NCBI RefSeq assembly: GCF_003350505.1 | Contig: NZ_QQAY01000003.1 | Span: 186,001 to 250,000, forward strand | Reading direction: 5' to 3' | Source: Falsibacillus pallidus | Lineage (GTDB): Bacteria; Bacillota; Bacilli; Bacillales; DSM-25281 | Length of the DNA stretch: 64,000 nt | Part shown: piece after piece, positions 33,493-43,137 of the stretch | How the letters are laid out: every line of letters begins with the position of its first letter | Position numbering within the stretch: position 1 is the stretch's first letter | The notes under the pieces: generated by a model | What the model saw: only the letters and a program-made list of their open reading frames with translations | Database searches by the model: none | What the model was told of the DNA's origin: nothing | Made by a program: the position numbers and the translations under genes

Positions 33493-34809
33493 TTAATTAT
33501 TTTTGTTTTTTGAAAATTTTAAATAAATTGGTTTTACATTGGAAAGAAAATAGAGGGAGCCAGTTATGACCACCATATCTTTTTCTCCTGCATTACCTGC
33601 TACCTGCTGAATCAGTTCAGTCCAGTCATTATTGTAGTGTTTGGAAGCACTCCTGCTGATTTCATAGAGTTCCGCCGCAGTGGAAGCCCGCGGAAAATCA
33701 AATTCCGTGAAGTAGAGTTCTGCATCCATTTGATCCAGGATTTCTATCATTCCCCGCAAATCTTTATCCTTAAGGGCTGTAAAAATAATTTTTTTGGAAG
33801 TGGAAGCAAATCGGTTTTCCAATGTATCTTTCAATGATAGAAGCCCTTCAATGTTATGGGCGCCATCCACATATACCAGCGGCTCTTTTGAAAGTCTTTC
33901 CATCCTTCCCGGCCAAAATGCTTTCTTCAATCCTTCCATCAATTGCTCTCCCGTAATTTCAAATGAAAGGGCTTTGATTATGTAAAGGAGGATCGCACTG
34001 GCAAGAGCTGCATTTTCCGCTTGATGCTTCCCAAGCATGGAGATTGCAAGATTGTTAAAACTTCCCCAAGGTGTCTCCACACTGAATATTTCCCCTTCTT
34101 CAGTTGAATGATGATTCACCATGCGGAAATGGATCGGATTTTGATAAAGGATCCCTTCTCTTTCAGCAGCCTGTTCTTCTATTACTCGTTTGGCTTCTTC
34201 CTGATGTACATTGGAGAAGATCGGCGCCCCTTTTTTGATGATTCCGGCTTTTTCAAAAGCAATCTTATCTAGCGTATCACCAAGGATCTGCATATGGTCA
34301 AAGCCAATGCTCGTTATGGCAGAGGCAATCGGATGGATGATATTCGTAGAATCGAATCTTCCTCCAAGCCCGACTTCCATGATGACGATATCCTGGGGAT
34401 TTACCTTGCTGAAATAATAAATCGCCATGGCCGTGATTACTTCAAACTCAGTGGGAGAACCCCATTCTGCCTCTTCAAGTTCCTCAGCAAGAGGCTTGAT
34501 GACATTTACTAATCCAACGAGGTCTTGGTCAGGGATCGGCATTCCGTTCACGCTTATACGCTCATTGAATTGTTCAAAATAAGGCGAAGTGAATGTCCCG
34601 ACTGAATAGCCTGCTTCTTGAAGGATAGCTCGAAGATATGTAACGGTGGAACCCTTGCCATTCGTCCCGCCGACATGGATATAAGTCGACTCTTCTTCAG
34701 GATGACCCAGCTTTTCCATCATCCATTCCATCCGCTTCAGCCCGGGTTTTATCCCAAGACGGAGTCGGGAATGAATCCAGTCAATGGCTTCTTCATACGT
34801 ATTGATCAT
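33493..34809 (-). CDS. folC: Folylpolyglutamate synthase / dihydrofolate synthase
   Basis: Adds glutamate to folates and dihydropteroate. ATG at 34809 (MINTYEEAIDWIHSR) is preceded by AAAGGAGGC; the longer frame upstream runs through a repeat element and is rejected. The 438-residue protein has the Mur-ligase P-loop VGGTNGKGSTVTYL, GLGGRFDSTN, and SIGFDHMQILGDTLDKIAFEK split by the usual residues, followed by the C-terminal domain (VDGAHNIEGL). In B. subtilis folC directly follows comC; here 11 kb of pilus genes and the cyclase intervene. Confidence 0.95.
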   Translation of the reverse strand: MINTYEEAIDWIHSRLRLGIKPGLKRMEWMMEKLGHPEEESTYIHVGGTNGKGSTVTYLRAILQEAGYSVGTFTSPYFEQFNERISVNGMPIPDQDLVGLVNVIKPLAEELEEAEWGSPTEFEVITAMAIYYFSKVNPQDIVIMEVGLGGRFDSTNIIHPIASAITSIGFDHMQILGDTLDKIAFEKAGIIKKGAPIFSNVHQEEAKRVIEEQAAEREGILYQNPIHFRMVNHHSTEEGEIFSVETPWGSFNNLAISMLGKHQAENAALASAILLYIIKALSFEITGEQLMEGLKKAFWPGRMERLSKEPLVYVDGAHNIEGLLSLKDTLENRFASTSKKIIFTALKDKDLRGMIEILDQMDAELYFTEFDFPRASTAAELYEISRSASKHYNNDWTELIQQVAGNAGEKDMVVITGSLYFLSNVKPIYLKFSKNKNN

Positions 34810-34830
34810 TTTCCTGCCTCCTTTTAATAA

Positions 34831-34948
34831 GAAAAGCGCAAGCGCCCTGAAAAGCCCCGACAAGTATAAGACGGAACTCGAAGGAAATCCTGATTTCCGT
34901 AGAGGTACGGCTTATAACCTCGAGGGGCTGGGCGCTGGAGCTGGACAA
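34831..34948. repeat. Palindromic intergenic repeat element
   Basis: About 118 bases that start AAAAGCGCAAGCGCC and end GGGGCTGGGCGCTGGAGCTGGAC. The two ends are imperfect inverted repeats (GCGCCC with GGGCGC; AGCCCC with GGGGCT), with inner arms CTCGAAGGAAATC and GATTTCCGTAGAG and TATAAG/CTTATA. It resembles the non-coding repeats scattered in Bacillus genomes and shares the GGAGCTGGA end with the element at 62859-63032. Confidence 0.7.
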
Positions 34949-34983
34949 ATTCACGCTTTGAATTTTTATACTTTCTTATTAAA

Positions 34984-35020
34984 GAAAGAGACTGACCAGT
35001 AGACGCCAGTCCCTCTCCAT
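34984..35020 (-). terminator. Terminator after valS
   Basis: On the minus strand AGAGGGACTG and CAGTCTCTTT pair over about 10 bp with some G-T pairs, followed by a T-rich TTTCTTTAATAAG. Moderate strength. Confidence 0.55.
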
Positions 35021-35023
35021 TTT

Positions 35024-37669
35024 TTATTCGCCTTTTAATTCTTTAATGCGGTTTTCAACAGTCGTGCGCTTTTCTAAATAATCTTTTTCTTTTGCTTTTT
35101 CTTCGTCAACTACCTTTTGAGGGGCTTTGCTGATGAAGCGCTCATTTCCAAGTTTATTTTGAACGCGCTCAACTTCTTTATTCCATTTATCCCATTCTTT
35201 TTCCAGGCGTTTGATTTCTTCATCGATATTGATCAGTCCTTCAAGCGGCAAAATCAGCTCAGCGCCAGTCACTACAGCAGTCATCGCCTTATCAGGTGTT
35301 TCAACATCAAGTGCGAGAACCAATTCATCAGGATTGCAGAATCGAGTGATATATCCTTCATTTTTCTGAAGTTTCGTTAGGATATTCTCATCCTTCGCTT
35401 TGATGATGAGCTTGATTTTCTTGCTCATTGGCGTGTTTACTTCAGAACGGATGTTGCGGACAGCACGAATGATTTCCACAAGGAGTTTCATATCGTTGGC
35501 TGCTTCTTCATTATGGAACGATTTTTCGACAACAGGCCAGCTCGCAGTTGTAATGGATTCGCCATTATGCGGCAGGTTCTGCCATATTTCCTCGGTAATA
35601 AACGGCATGAACGGGTGTAAAAGCCTCATGGTTTGATCAAGGACGTATGCAAGGATGGAACGTGTCGTCTTCTTGGCTTCTTCGTCATCGCCATTCAATG
35701 GAAGCTTCGACATTTCGATATACCAATCGCAGAAATCATCCCAGATAAAGTTATAAAGCAATCGGCCAACTTCGCCGAATTCATATTTATCAGCGAGTTT
35801 CGTCACATTTTCAATCGTTTCATTCAAGCGGGTAAGGATCCATTCATCCGCAACTGATTTTTTGCCGGACAAATCAATTTCATCGTAGGTCATTCCGTCC
35901 ATATTCATCAAAGCAAATCGGGAAGCATTCCAAATCTTGTTGGCAAAGTTCCAAACAGATTCAACCTTCTCGAAGCTGAAGCGTAGATCCTGGCCAGGTG
36001 CACCGCCAGTAGATAAGAAATAGCGCAGGGAATCCGCACCGTATTTCTCAATGACATCCATCGGGTCAACACCGTTGCCGAGGGATTTACTCATTTTACG
36101 TCCTTGTTCGTCCCTTACCAATCCATGGATGAGAACATCCTTGAAAGGACGTTTGTCCGTGAACTCCAAGCCTTGGAAAATCATGCGGGATACCCAGAAG
36201 AAAATGATGTCATAGCCGGTAACCAGGCAGTTTGTCGGATAGTAGCGCTGATAGTCCAAAGACTCTGTCTCCGGCCAGCCCATTGTTGAGAACGGCCATA
36301 GAGCTGAACTGAACCAAGTATCCAATACGTCATTATCCTGCTCCCAGTTTTCAATGTCTGCAGGCGGTTCGTGGTCAACGTGTACTTCTCCTGTTTCTTT
36401 ATGGTACCAGGCAGGAATGCGGTGACCCCACCAAAGCTGTCTGGAGATGCACCAGTCATGGATATTTTCCATCCAGTGTAAATACGTTTTTTCAAAACGA
36501 TCTGGCACAAAGTTTACTTTCTCTTCAGACTCTTGAAGCTTGACTGCTTCTTCAGCCAATGGCTTCATTTTTACGAACCATTGAGTTGAAAGATACGGTT
36601 CAACAACAGCGCCGCTTCGTTCTGAATGTCCAACAGAATGCATGTGGTCCTCAATCTTGAATAGGACGCCATCTTCCTGAAGGTCTTTCACGATCTGCTT
36701 GCGGCAGTCGAATCGGTCCATACCTTTATATTTGCCGGCAAGGTCGTTCATCGATCCGTCCTCATTCATGACAAGGATGCGTGCAAGGTTATGACGGTTT
36801 CCGATCTCGAAGTCATTAGGATCATGAGCCGGAGTGATTTTTACTGCCCCGGAACCAAATTCCATATCTACGTAGTCGTCGCCGACAATCGGGATCTCGC
36901 GTCCAGTGATCGGCAGAATGACTGTTTTGCCAATCAGGTGCTTGTAGCGATCATCTTCCGGGTGAACGGCTACAGCTGTATCCCCAAGCATCGTTTCCGG
37001 GCGGGTTGTTGCAATTTCGATATGTCCGGATCCGTCAGCAAGCGGATATCTCATATGGTAGAAAGCTCCTTGGACATCTTTATGGATAACTTCGATATCG
37101 GATAGAGCGGTCTTCGTTGCGGGATCCCAGTTGATGATATATTCGCCGCGGTAGATCAAGCCTTTTTTATAAAGCGTCACGAATACTTCCTGAACGGCTT
37201 TTGACAATCCTTCATCCAACGTGAAACGTTCACGGGAGTAGTCAAGCCCTAGGCCAAGTTTTCCCCATTGCTTTCTGATGAAGCCTGCATATTCCTCTTT
37301 CCATTTCCATGTTTCTTCCACGAATTTTTCGCGGCCCAAATCGTATCTTGTAGTCCCTTGACTTCTTAATTTCTCCTCAACCTTTGCCTGGGTTGCGATT
37401 CCCGCATGGTCCATTCCCGGAAGCCAAAGTACATCGTATCCCTGCATTCTCTTCATTCTCGTTAAGATATCTTGAAGGGTTGTATCCCATGCATGGCCGA
37501 GGTGAAGCTTTCCTGTTACGTTCGGAGGCGGGATGACGATTGTATACGGCTCCTTGTCCAAATCATTTTTCGCTTCAAAAAACTTGCCGTCCAGCCACCA
37601 TTGATAGCGGCCTTTTTCAATGGACTGCGGATCGTATTTCGTCGGCATTGAAATTTCTCTTGTTTCCAT
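35024..37669 (-). CDS. valS: Valyl-tRNA synthetase
   Basis: Class I aminoacyl-tRNA synthetase charging tRNA-Val. The 881-residue protein has the HIGH-type motif [14 protein letters not shown], the editing domain ([17 protein letters not shown]), the KMSKS loop as [10 protein letters not shown], an anticodon-binding helix bundle, and the C-terminal coiled coil ([15 protein letters not shown]) typical of ValRS. AAGGAGG precedes ATG at 37669. Expression is controlled by an upstream T-box that senses uncharged tRNA-Val. Confidence 0.98.
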   Translation of the reverse strand: METREISMPTKYDPQSIEKGRYQWWLDGKFFEAKNDLDKEPYTIVIPPPNVTGKLHLGHAWDTTLQDILTRMKRMQGYDVLWLPGMDHAGIATQAKVEEKLRSQGTTRYDLGREKFVEETWKWKEEYAGFIRKQWGKLGLGLDYSRERFTLDEGLSKAVQEVFVTLYKKGLIYRGEYIINWDPATKTALSDIEVIHKDVQGAFYHMRYPLADGSGHIEIATTRPETMLGDTAVAVHPEDDRYKHLIGKTVILPITGREIPIVGDDYVDMEFGSGAVKITPAHDPNDFEIGNRHNLARILVMNEDGSMNDLAGKYKGMDRFDCRKQIVKDLQEDGVLFKIEDHMHSVGHSERSGAVVEPYLSTQWFVKMKPLAEEAVKLQESEEKVNFVPDRFEKTYLHWMENIHDWCISRQLWWGHRIPAWYHKETGEVHVDHEPPADIENWEQDNDVLDTWFSSALWPFSTMGWPETESLDYQRYYPTNCLVTGYDIIFFWVSRMIFQGLEFTDKRPFKDVLIHGLVRDEQGRKMSKSLGNGVDPMDVIEKYGADSLRYFLSTGGAPGQDLRFSFEKVESVWNFANKIWNASRFALMNMDGMTYDEIDLSGKKSVADEWILTRLNETIENVTKLADKYEFGEVGRLLYNFIWDDFCDWYIEMSKLPLNGDDEEAKKTTRSILAYVLDQTMRLLHPFMPFITEEIWQNLPHNGESITTASWPVVEKSFHNEEAANDMKLLVEIIRAVRNIRSEVNTPMSKKIKLIIKAKDENILTKLQKNEGYITRFCNPDELVLALDVETPDKAMTAVVTGAELILPLEGLINIDEEIKRLEKEWDKWNKEVERVQNKLGNERFISKAPQKVVDEEKAKEKDYLEKRTTVENRIKELKGE

Positions 37670-37696
37670 TTGATTTTCCTCCTTTTTTGATAAAAA

Positions 37697-37955
37697 AACA
37701 AAAAACCCCTTTCGCCTAAAAGGACGAAAGGAGTTGTTTTCGCGGTGCCACCTTTTTTCTGAAAGAGTGGTAAAAATGCTCTTTCAGCTCTCAATTCGAT
37801 AACGGCTCTACACCGGCTCCCACTACTTTTGGGTTCATGGGGGCTGCTCCAGGGCGACATTCCGGGACTTCTGCTTAGGAAATCTTTCAGCTGGTGATTT
37901 CCCTCTCTAAAAGCGTTCATCGTCGTACTCTTCCCTATCCAAGCATTTAAATCTT
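37697..37955 (-). ncRNA. T-box leader of valS
   Basis: The minus-strand leader contains the diagnostic T-box sequence GGTGGCACCGCG (37741-37752), preceded by a CTGAAAGAGC/GCTCTTTCAG-type hairpin, an upstream GTTATC (37798-37803) that normally closes Stem I, and AGAGAGGGAAATC near the Stem I base. GTGTA, containing Val codons GTG and GTA (37809-37813), lies just before GTTATC and is the best specifier candidate. The terminator is CTCCTTTCG/CGAAAGGGG followed by TTTTTT (37703-37733). It reads uncharged tRNA-Val and allows valS transcription. Confidence 0.92.
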
Positions 37956-37967
37956 TATGTACTCATA

Positions 37968-37997
37968 ATAGTATCCGAAAAGAAAACTTTTCGTCAA
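37968..37997 (-). promoter_or_regulatory. Sigma-A promoter of valS
   Basis: On the minus strand TTGACG (37992-37997) is followed after 18 bases by TACTAT (37968-37973), just upstream of the T-box. The remaining gap to the divergent small gene (about 38000-38100) shows no other structure I can name. Confidence 0.6.
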
Positions 37998-38117
37998 TCA
38001 TTATTCACCTATTTTTAAAAAAATATTCGATTTCATCATGAAGTTTGTTTTCTTGAGCAATTCACCCATCAGCCTAAAGAAACATAAATTAATAATAAAT
38101 GTCCGGGAGGTGAAAAA

Positions 38118-38309
38118 ATGAGGAGAAAATACAATCCATATATGCTTCCTCCTTGGCTGAGGACTTTTCGCGGGGTATGTAAGCAATTCATCCTCCCCTT
38201 TACCATTTTCCAGGCCGTCCGGACGGTGCTGCTTCCAACGACCTTCGATGTCCTGCTTCTCGCAGTCTTTGCACTCCTTGCACTCGCTTTCTATTTAGAG
38301 TGGATATAA
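38118..38309 (+). CDS. Small membrane protein, unknown function
   Basis: A 63-residue product beginning MRRKYNPYMLPPWLRTFRG, followed by one or two hydrophobic segments (FILPFTIFQAVRTVLLP and VLLLAVFALLALAFYLEWI). GGGAGGTG is placed seven bases before the ATG, and the gene ends three bases before a strong terminator, so it looks real despite its size. It is divergent from valS and convergent with ysxE. I do not recognise a family. Confidence 0.75.
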   Translation: MRRKYNPYMLPPWLRTFRGVCKQFILPFTIFQAVRTVLLPTTFDVLLLAVFALLALAFYLEWI

Positions 38310-38349
38310 GAAAAGTGAGCCCACTGCTTCAGATGGGCTCACTTTTCTG
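38308..38349. terminator. Bidirectional terminator between the small membrane gene and ysxE
   Basis: AAAAGTGAGCCCA and TGGGCTCACTTTT form a perfect 13-bp stem with a 10-base loop and A/T ends; it serves both converging transcripts. Confidence 0.92.
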
Positions 38350-38350
38350 T

Positions 38351-39382
38351 TTAGGAAGGAGGCGATTCTTTTGCCTCTTTTTTCTTTCTTTCCAATTCAT
38401 CCATCCTCATGACGACATACTCCGTATTTTTGAGCAGCCAATATTGTTTCTGGAGGCGTTTCACCATTTTTTGTTCTTTTCGTTTATTGCCTTTGAGGTG
38501 ATATTTTTCCACCACCCTGAAAATGGGGCCTGGGTGTGCCAGGTAGCTCATGAACAGCAGCATTTCCTCTTCCTTGAAAGAAAAGTGCTGAAAATAGGTG
38601 TACAGCCATTCGACGCAGTCCTCAAATTGCCTTGGATAGGTTTTTAAGGTCCGGGACAAGAAGGGCAGCAGGTCATGAAAGGCCGGGGCCGTTTTGGAAT
38701 GTTCGAAATTTGTGAAGTATCCGTAGCCCCTGTCATCATACAAAAAATGCTCCGTCGAAATTTTCCCATGAACGATGACGGTTCTTGCTTTCTTGTTATC
38801 TTTACTTGTTTCATACCATTCTTCCAGCTTTTTGATGGCAAAATTGAGAGCTTGATGCATATCGTGAAAATACGAGCAGAATAGAAGCTGGAAAGGAGAC
38901 ATGTAGGCTTCCTTCTCGCACCGTTCAACAAACTCCTCAAGGAATTCCTTTTGCCTCTCCCATTCTTCCATTGTATTTTCATAATGTTCTTTCCGGTCAT
39001 CTTCTCCAAGGGAGATATCTTTTGAAGAGATGGTGTGCATCCTTGCCAATTCCCGAAATAGTTTTTGATGCCTTTCGAATCGATCCTCTTTTTCTTCGTT
39101 AGAGAGCCATGGCATCAAATAATACAAGTATCCCCCATCCAGAACCCCATAGCGGCCATCCATAGTGGGATAGATGGGTACAATATGATAATATCCCCTC
39201 TGATAGAGGGTCTGGACATTCCTGACAAAGTCCACCCCGTTCTGCGGGATGATTCTCTTGAGTGCAAAGACGCCTTTTGTGGAGTAAATTTTATAGACGC
39301 TTCCTTTGCCTTCAACAAAATGAGCCTCAACCCCATATTGGGAAAGAATCGTTTTCGTTTCATTGTACAGGTTTTCTGACAT
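38351..39382 (-). CDS. ysxE: YsxE, CotS-family spore coat-associated kinase-like protein
   Basis: A 343-residue protein of the CotS/YutH/YsxE group, which has an aminoglycoside-phosphotransferase-like fold and is linked to spore coat assembly. Visible features are the N-lobe (GKGSVYKIYSTKGVFALKRI), HRIS-like HGKISTEHFLYDDRG in place of the catalytic loop, and a charged C-terminal tail. The missing catalytic Asp (HGKIS rather than HGDxx) suggests little kinase activity. GCAGGTGATG precedes the ATG. It follows spoVID, as in B. subtilis, and shares its mother-cell expression. Confidence 0.88.
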   Translation of the reverse strand: MSENLYNETKTILSQYGVEAHFVEGKGSVYKIYSTKGVFALKRIIPQNGVDFVRNVQTLYQRGYYHIVPIYPTMDGRYGVLDGGYLYYLMPWLSNEEKEDRFERHQKLFRELARMHTISSKDISLGEDDRKEHYENTMEEWERQKEFLEEFVERCEKEAYMSPFQLLFCSYFHDMHQALNFAIKKLEEWYETSKDNKKARTVIVHGKISTEHFLYDDRGYGYFTNFEHSKTAPAFHDLLPFLSRTLKTYPRQFEDCVEWLYTYFQHFSFKEEEMLLFMSYLAHPGPIFRVVEKYHLKGNKRKEQKMVKRLQKQYWLLKNTEYVVMRMDELERKKKEAKESPPS

Positions 39383-39436
39383 GCCATCACCTGCTTTTAA
39401 TTAGGGGCCATACACTACCCTTGTATTCATCAATAA

Positions 39437-39466
39437 AGCAGAGCAAGGTGGATTTGCACCCTGCTC
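39437..39466 (-). terminator. Hairpin between spoVID and ysxE
   Basis: On the minus strand GAGCAGGGTG and CACCTTGCTC pair over 10 bp (one G-T) with a 6-base loop, followed by a weak TGCTTTATTG. It could reduce ysxE expression relative to spoVID. Confidence 0.45.
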
Positions 39467-39483
39467 ATTTGATTCCTTTTCTA

Positions 39484-40656
39484 TTACTTTTTATAGGCGT
39501 ATTCATTTGAGATGTAGAGCACCTGGCCTTCATAGACATCCTGGCTCATTTCCAAGCTGTTCACTCTCAACAGCTGCTGAACACTGACATCATATCTTTC
39601 AGCAATTGAATCGAGCGTGTCTCCATTCTGTACAATGCAAACCTTTAATTTTGCTGATCTCTCTTCTTCTTTACGGGCAAAGAAATCGGTCAATGAAATA
39701 CCTTGGTTCTTTTTCTTCTTTGCCTTTTTATTATCTTCCCCTTTTTTCGCAGCGGGTTGAGCTTCCTGTTCCTCATGCTCTTCCTCTGCTGCTTCATTCG
39801 CATTTTCATACGGATGCGCATTTTGTGGAGAGGATTGGGCCGTTTCCTGTTCTTTATCCTTATACATATCATAAGGCTCATAACCGGAAGAAGAACTGCT
39901 TGATGATTCTTCTGCCTCAGGCATCTGGAATACCGGATTTCCGGAATATTCTTCTGCAAATCGATTATACTGCGGCAGGGTCGGAAGTTTGTTCAGATCA
40001 TATTGAACCTGAACAGGCACTTCTTCTTCCTCCTGCGGCTGTTTTCTTGCCTGTGCTGCAAACGGTGAATAGAAGCTGTCTTCTTCTTCCTGCTCCTCTT
40101 CTTCCTGCTGATGGTAGAAAAATGGTTCGTTGACCGTTTCTGCTTCTTCGGTTTCTTCTAAAACAGCTGATTCCCGATACAGAGGCTCATATTCAACAGT
40201 TTCAGCTTCAGGTTCCGTTTTCGTTTGCTGCTCTCCGTATATTCCGGAGATGATTAAGTCTGCCGAAAGTCTCAGGCAGCTTTTTTCAGGGAGGATATAA
40301 TCGAAAGTCTCCACCGTCACATCAATCTTTTCAAGATTTTCAATCCGATTTTTCGGGATGGTGATATCAACCGGGAAACGATGTTTAAAACCGCTTGGCC
40401 CTTCTTCCCTGACCTCGACTTCATGCATGAATTTGCCGGACTGTACTTCGTCCTCATCAGCTTCTGCTGCTGCATCCGCTGTATATTCCCCGCTCAGTTC
40501 CAGGTTTCCTCTAATCAGCACATACTGCTCTTGTTCTTGAATTGAAATATACGGATCCAAAGAGATGGATACCAATTCACTTACTTCCTGTCCTTTTTTG
40601 AACCAAACAGACTCTTCAAGTGAAAATCGCAAATACGATTTTTGGCTATCAGACAA
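39484..40656 (-). CDS. spoVID: Spore coat morphogenetic protein SpoVID
   Basis: Needed for the coat to encase the forespore; works with SpoIVA and SafA. The 390-residue protein has an N-terminal beta-rich domain (SYLRFSLEESVWFKKGQEV onward), a very acidic Glu-rich middle (about residues 150-310) and a C-terminal LysM domain (VQNGDTLDSIAERYDVSVQQ and VLYISNEYAYKK) that in B. subtilis binds lipid II. AAAGGAGGAG precedes ATG. A sigma-E-type promoter lies upstream, after the hemL terminator. Confidence 0.93.
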   Translation of the reverse strand: MSDSQKSYLRFSLEESVWFKKGQEVSELVSISLDPYISIQEQEQYVLIRGNLELSGEYTADAAAEADEDEVQSGKFMHEVEVREEGPSGFKHRFPVDITIPKNRIENLEKIDVTVETFDYILPEKSCLRLSADLIISGIYGEQQTKTEPEAETVEYEPLYRESAVLEETEEAETVNEPFFYHQQEEEEQEEEDSFYSPFAAQARKQPQEEEEVPVQVQYDLNKLPTLPQYNRFAEEYSGNPVFQMPEAEESSSSSSSGYEPYDMYKDKEQETAQSSPQNAHPYENANEAAEEEHEEQEAQPAAKKGEDNKKAKKKKNQGISLTDFFARKEEERSAKLKVCIVQNGDTLDSIAERYDVSVQQLLRVNSLEMSQDVYEGQVLYISNEYAYKK

Positions 40657-40710
40657 AACGGACTCCTCCTTTCAAAATCCCCTGCAAATAAATTCATTAT
40701 GTCTGTATAC

Positions 40711-40739
40711 ACTCTATGAGAAATGCATTAAAAATATGA
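40711..40739 (-). promoter_or_regulatory. Probable sigma-E promoter of spoVID
   Basis: On the minus strand TCATATT (40733-40739) is followed after exactly 14 bases by CATAGAGT (40711-40718). The -35 fits kmATATT fully; the -10 fits CATACAmT with two changes. spoVID is sigma-E dependent in B. subtilis. Confidence 0.7.
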
Positions 40740-40744
40740 ATAAA

Positions 40745-40776
40745 TAAAAAAACCACCCTTAAAAAAGGGATGGTTT
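40745..40776 (-). terminator. Terminator of the hem operon
   Basis: On the minus strand AACCATCCCTT and AAGGGTGGTT pair with one bulged T over 10 bp, followed by a run of T. It lies right after hemL and before the spoVID promoter. Confidence 0.8.
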
Positions 40777-40785
40777 TGTAATTGA

Positions 40786-42075
40786 TTATTTTTTCAGTTT
40801 GCTGAAGGCTTTTTCTGCTGCCTCAATAGTCTTTTCGATATCCTCGCTGCTGTGGGCGCTTGATAGGAATAATCCTTCAAACTGGGACGGAGGAAGGAAG
40901 ACGCCTTGATCAGCCATTTCTTTGTAGTAATCTGCAAACAATTGCAAATCGGATGTTTTTGCCGTTTCGTAATCCTTCACTGTTTCATTAGTGAAGAAGA
41001 TTCCGATCATGGAGCCTGCACGATTGATCGTATGAGGAATGCCGTGCTTTTCTGCCGCTGCATGGAGTCCTTCCTCTAGACGATCCGCTTTTCTTCCGAA
41101 TTCTTCATATGTTTCAGGGGTCAACTGGCTCAATGTTTCAAAGCCGGCAGTCATTGCCAATGGATTTCCGGATAATGTCCCGGCCTGATAGATAGGACCG
41201 CTTGGAGCGATTCTCTCCATGATTTCAGCTTTCCCGCCATATGCTCCGACAGGAAGACCCCCACCGATGACTTTTCCTAGACATGTAAGATCTGGTGTCA
41301 CATCGAAGTAGCCTTGGGCACAGTTGTAGCCGACACGGAATCCGGTCATGACTTCATCGAAAATCAACAGCGTTCCGTATTCTTCAGTTATTTCCCGAAG
41401 TCCTTCAAGGAAGCCTGGAAGAGGAGGGACGACACCCATGTTTCCGGCAACAGGTTCAACGATGACGCCTGCAAGGTCTTCACCGAACTCTTTAAAGGCA
41501 TAGCGGACGCTCTCTAAGTCGTTATATGGGACCGTAATGGTGTTTTTTGCTACACCTTCAGGCACACCCGGGCTGTCAGGCAATCCGAGGGTGGCAACGC
41601 CTGAACCTGCTTTGATGAGAAGGGAATCGCCATGGCCGTGGTAGCAGCCTTCGAACTTTAATATTTTATTGCGTCCTGTGTATCCCCTTGCCAAACGTAG
41701 GGCGCTCATGGTTGCTTCCGTTCCTGATGAAACCATGCGGATCACTTCAATGGATGGGACCCGATCCCGCACAAGCTTAGCCAATTCATTCTCGATCAAT
41801 GTTGGTGCACCGAAGCTCGTCCCCTGTTCTGCTACTTTCTTGATGCTTTCGACCACTCGGTCATTGGCATGGCCTAAAATCAGCGGCCCCCAGGATAAGA
41901 CGTAGTCGATATATTCATTTCCATCGATATCATAAATCTTGGAGCCTTTCCCTTCCTTCATGAAAATCGGATCCATATTCACCGATTTAAAAGCCCTCAC
42001 CGGACTGTTCACCCCACCCGGCATGAGCGATTTCGCTTCACTGAATGCTGCTTTTGACTTTTCATAAGAGCGCAT
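40786..42075 (-). CDS. hemL: Glutamate-1-semialdehyde 2,1-aminomutase
   Basis: PLP enzyme converting glutamate-1-semialdehyde to 5-aminolevulinate. ATG at 42075 ([14 protein letters not shown]) follows GGAAGGG; upstream codons in the longer frame have no site. The 429-residue protein shows [30 protein letters not shown], and the PLP-lysine block [17 protein letters not shown]. Last gene of the hemAXCDBL operon. Confidence 0.97.
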   Translation of the reverse strand: MRSYEKSKAAFSEAKSLMPGGVNSPVRAFKSVNMDPIFMKEGKGSKIYDIDGNEYIDYVLSWGPLILGHANDRVVESIKKVAEQGTSFGAPTLIENELAKLVRDRVPSIEVIRMVSSGTEATMSALRLARGYTGRNKILKFEGCYHGHGDSLLIKAGSGVATLGLPDSPGVPEGVAKNTITVPYNDLESVRYAFKEFGEDLAGVIVEPVAGNMGVVPPLPGFLEGLREITEEYGTLLIFDEVMTGFRVGYNCAQGYFDVTPDLTCLGKVIGGGLPVGAYGGKAEIMERIAPSGPIYQAGTLSGNPLAMTAGFETLSQLTPETYEEFGRKADRLEEGLHAAAEKHGIPHTINRAGSMIGIFFTNETVKDYETAKTSDLQLFADYYKEMADQGVFLPPSQFEGLFLSSAHSSEDIEKTIEAAEKAFSKLKK

Positions 42076-42159
42076 AATTGACCCTTCCTTTCTAAACAGT
42101 CCGAGATTTTCCATTCTGGATTTTTCCCGGCTTACAATTAACCTCGAAAAAATCAGCGA

Positions 42160-43137
42160 TTACTTTTCATTCAGCCAATTCGCAACATCTTTGGCATGGT
42201 AGGTAATCAATAGATCGGCACCTGCACGTTTCATCGCAATCAGCTTCTCCATGACAACGCCTTTTTCATCGATCCAGCCGTTTTGGGCTGCTGCCTTCAC
42301 CATTGAATATTCTCCGCTCACATTGTACGCAACCAATGGTGCATTGAATTCATTCTTCACATCTCTCATGATATCGAGATAGGACAAAGCAGGCTTCACG
42401 ATTAGGAAATCAGCGCCTTCTTCCATATCAGACTGTGCTTCTCTTAATGCTTCCATGCGATTTGCCGGATCCATTTGATACGCGCGTCTATCTCCGAACT
42501 GAGGGGTGCTGTCAGCAGCATCACGGAATGGACCATAGAAGCTTGATGCATATTTGACTGCATAAGACATAACCGGTACATCTTCAAAGCCCGCCTCATC
42601 CAATCCTTTGCGGATCGCTGCTACAAACCCGTCCATCATATTGGATGGCGCAATGATATCTGCCCCTGCCTTCGCTTGGCTTACAGCCGTCCTTGCCAAT
42701 AAATCGAGGGAAGGGTCGTTGAGGACTTTATCGCCTTCCACTACGCCGCAATGGCCGTGATCTGTATATTCACAAAGACATGTATCAGCAATGACGATCA
42801 TTTCAGGATACTGTTCCTTGATGGCTCTTGTCGCTTCCTGAACGATTCCATGGTCATGGTATGCCCCGGTGCCGGTGCTGTCTTTTTCTTCCGGTACACC
42901 GAATAGGATGACAGATTTTATTCCAAGGGAAACGATCTCATCCATTTCCTGCTTCAGTAAATCAAGGGAATATTGATATACACCAGGCATTGATTTAACA
43001 GGGTTCTTTTTATTTTCGCCTTCTACGATAAACAGCGGATAGATTAGATCCTCGACATGCAGATATGTTTCCCTTACCAATGCACGCATGTTGGTTGATT
43101 GACGCAGTCTGCGGTGCCGTTTGAAATTTAATTCCAT
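42160..43137 (-). CDS. hemB: Porphobilinogen synthase (5-aminolevulinate dehydratase)
   Basis: Condenses two 5-aminolevulinate molecules to porphobilinogen. ATG at 43137 ([14 protein letters not shown]) has GAGGAGGAAG upstream; the longer frame runs into hemD and is rejected. The 325-residue protein has the cysteine-rich zinc site [12 protein letters not shown], catalytic lysines in [16 protein letters not shown] and [12 protein letters not shown]. Its start overlaps the hemD end by 10 bases. Confidence 0.97.
   Translation of the reverse strand: MELNFKRHRRLRQSTNMRALVRETYLHVEDLIYPLFIVEGENKKNPVKSMPGVYQYSLDLLKQEMDEIVSLGIKSVILFGVPEEKDSTGTGAYHDHGIVQEATRAIKEQYPEMIVIADTCLCEYTDHGHCGVVEGDKVLNDPSLDLLARTAVSQAKAGADIIAPSNMMDGFVAAIRKGLDEAGFEDVPVMSYAVKYASSFYGPFRDAADSTPQFGDRRAYQMDPANRMEALREAQSDMEEGADFLIVKPALSYLDIMRDVKNEFNAPLVAYNVSGEYSMVKAAAQNGWIDEKGVVMEKLIAMKRAGADLLITYHAKDVANWLNEK

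Noticed and set aside
39606-40133. Plus-strand 175-codon open frame within spoVID
   Set aside because: It is antisense to the Glu-rich repeat codons of spoVID and has no ribosome-binding site or recognisable protein features.
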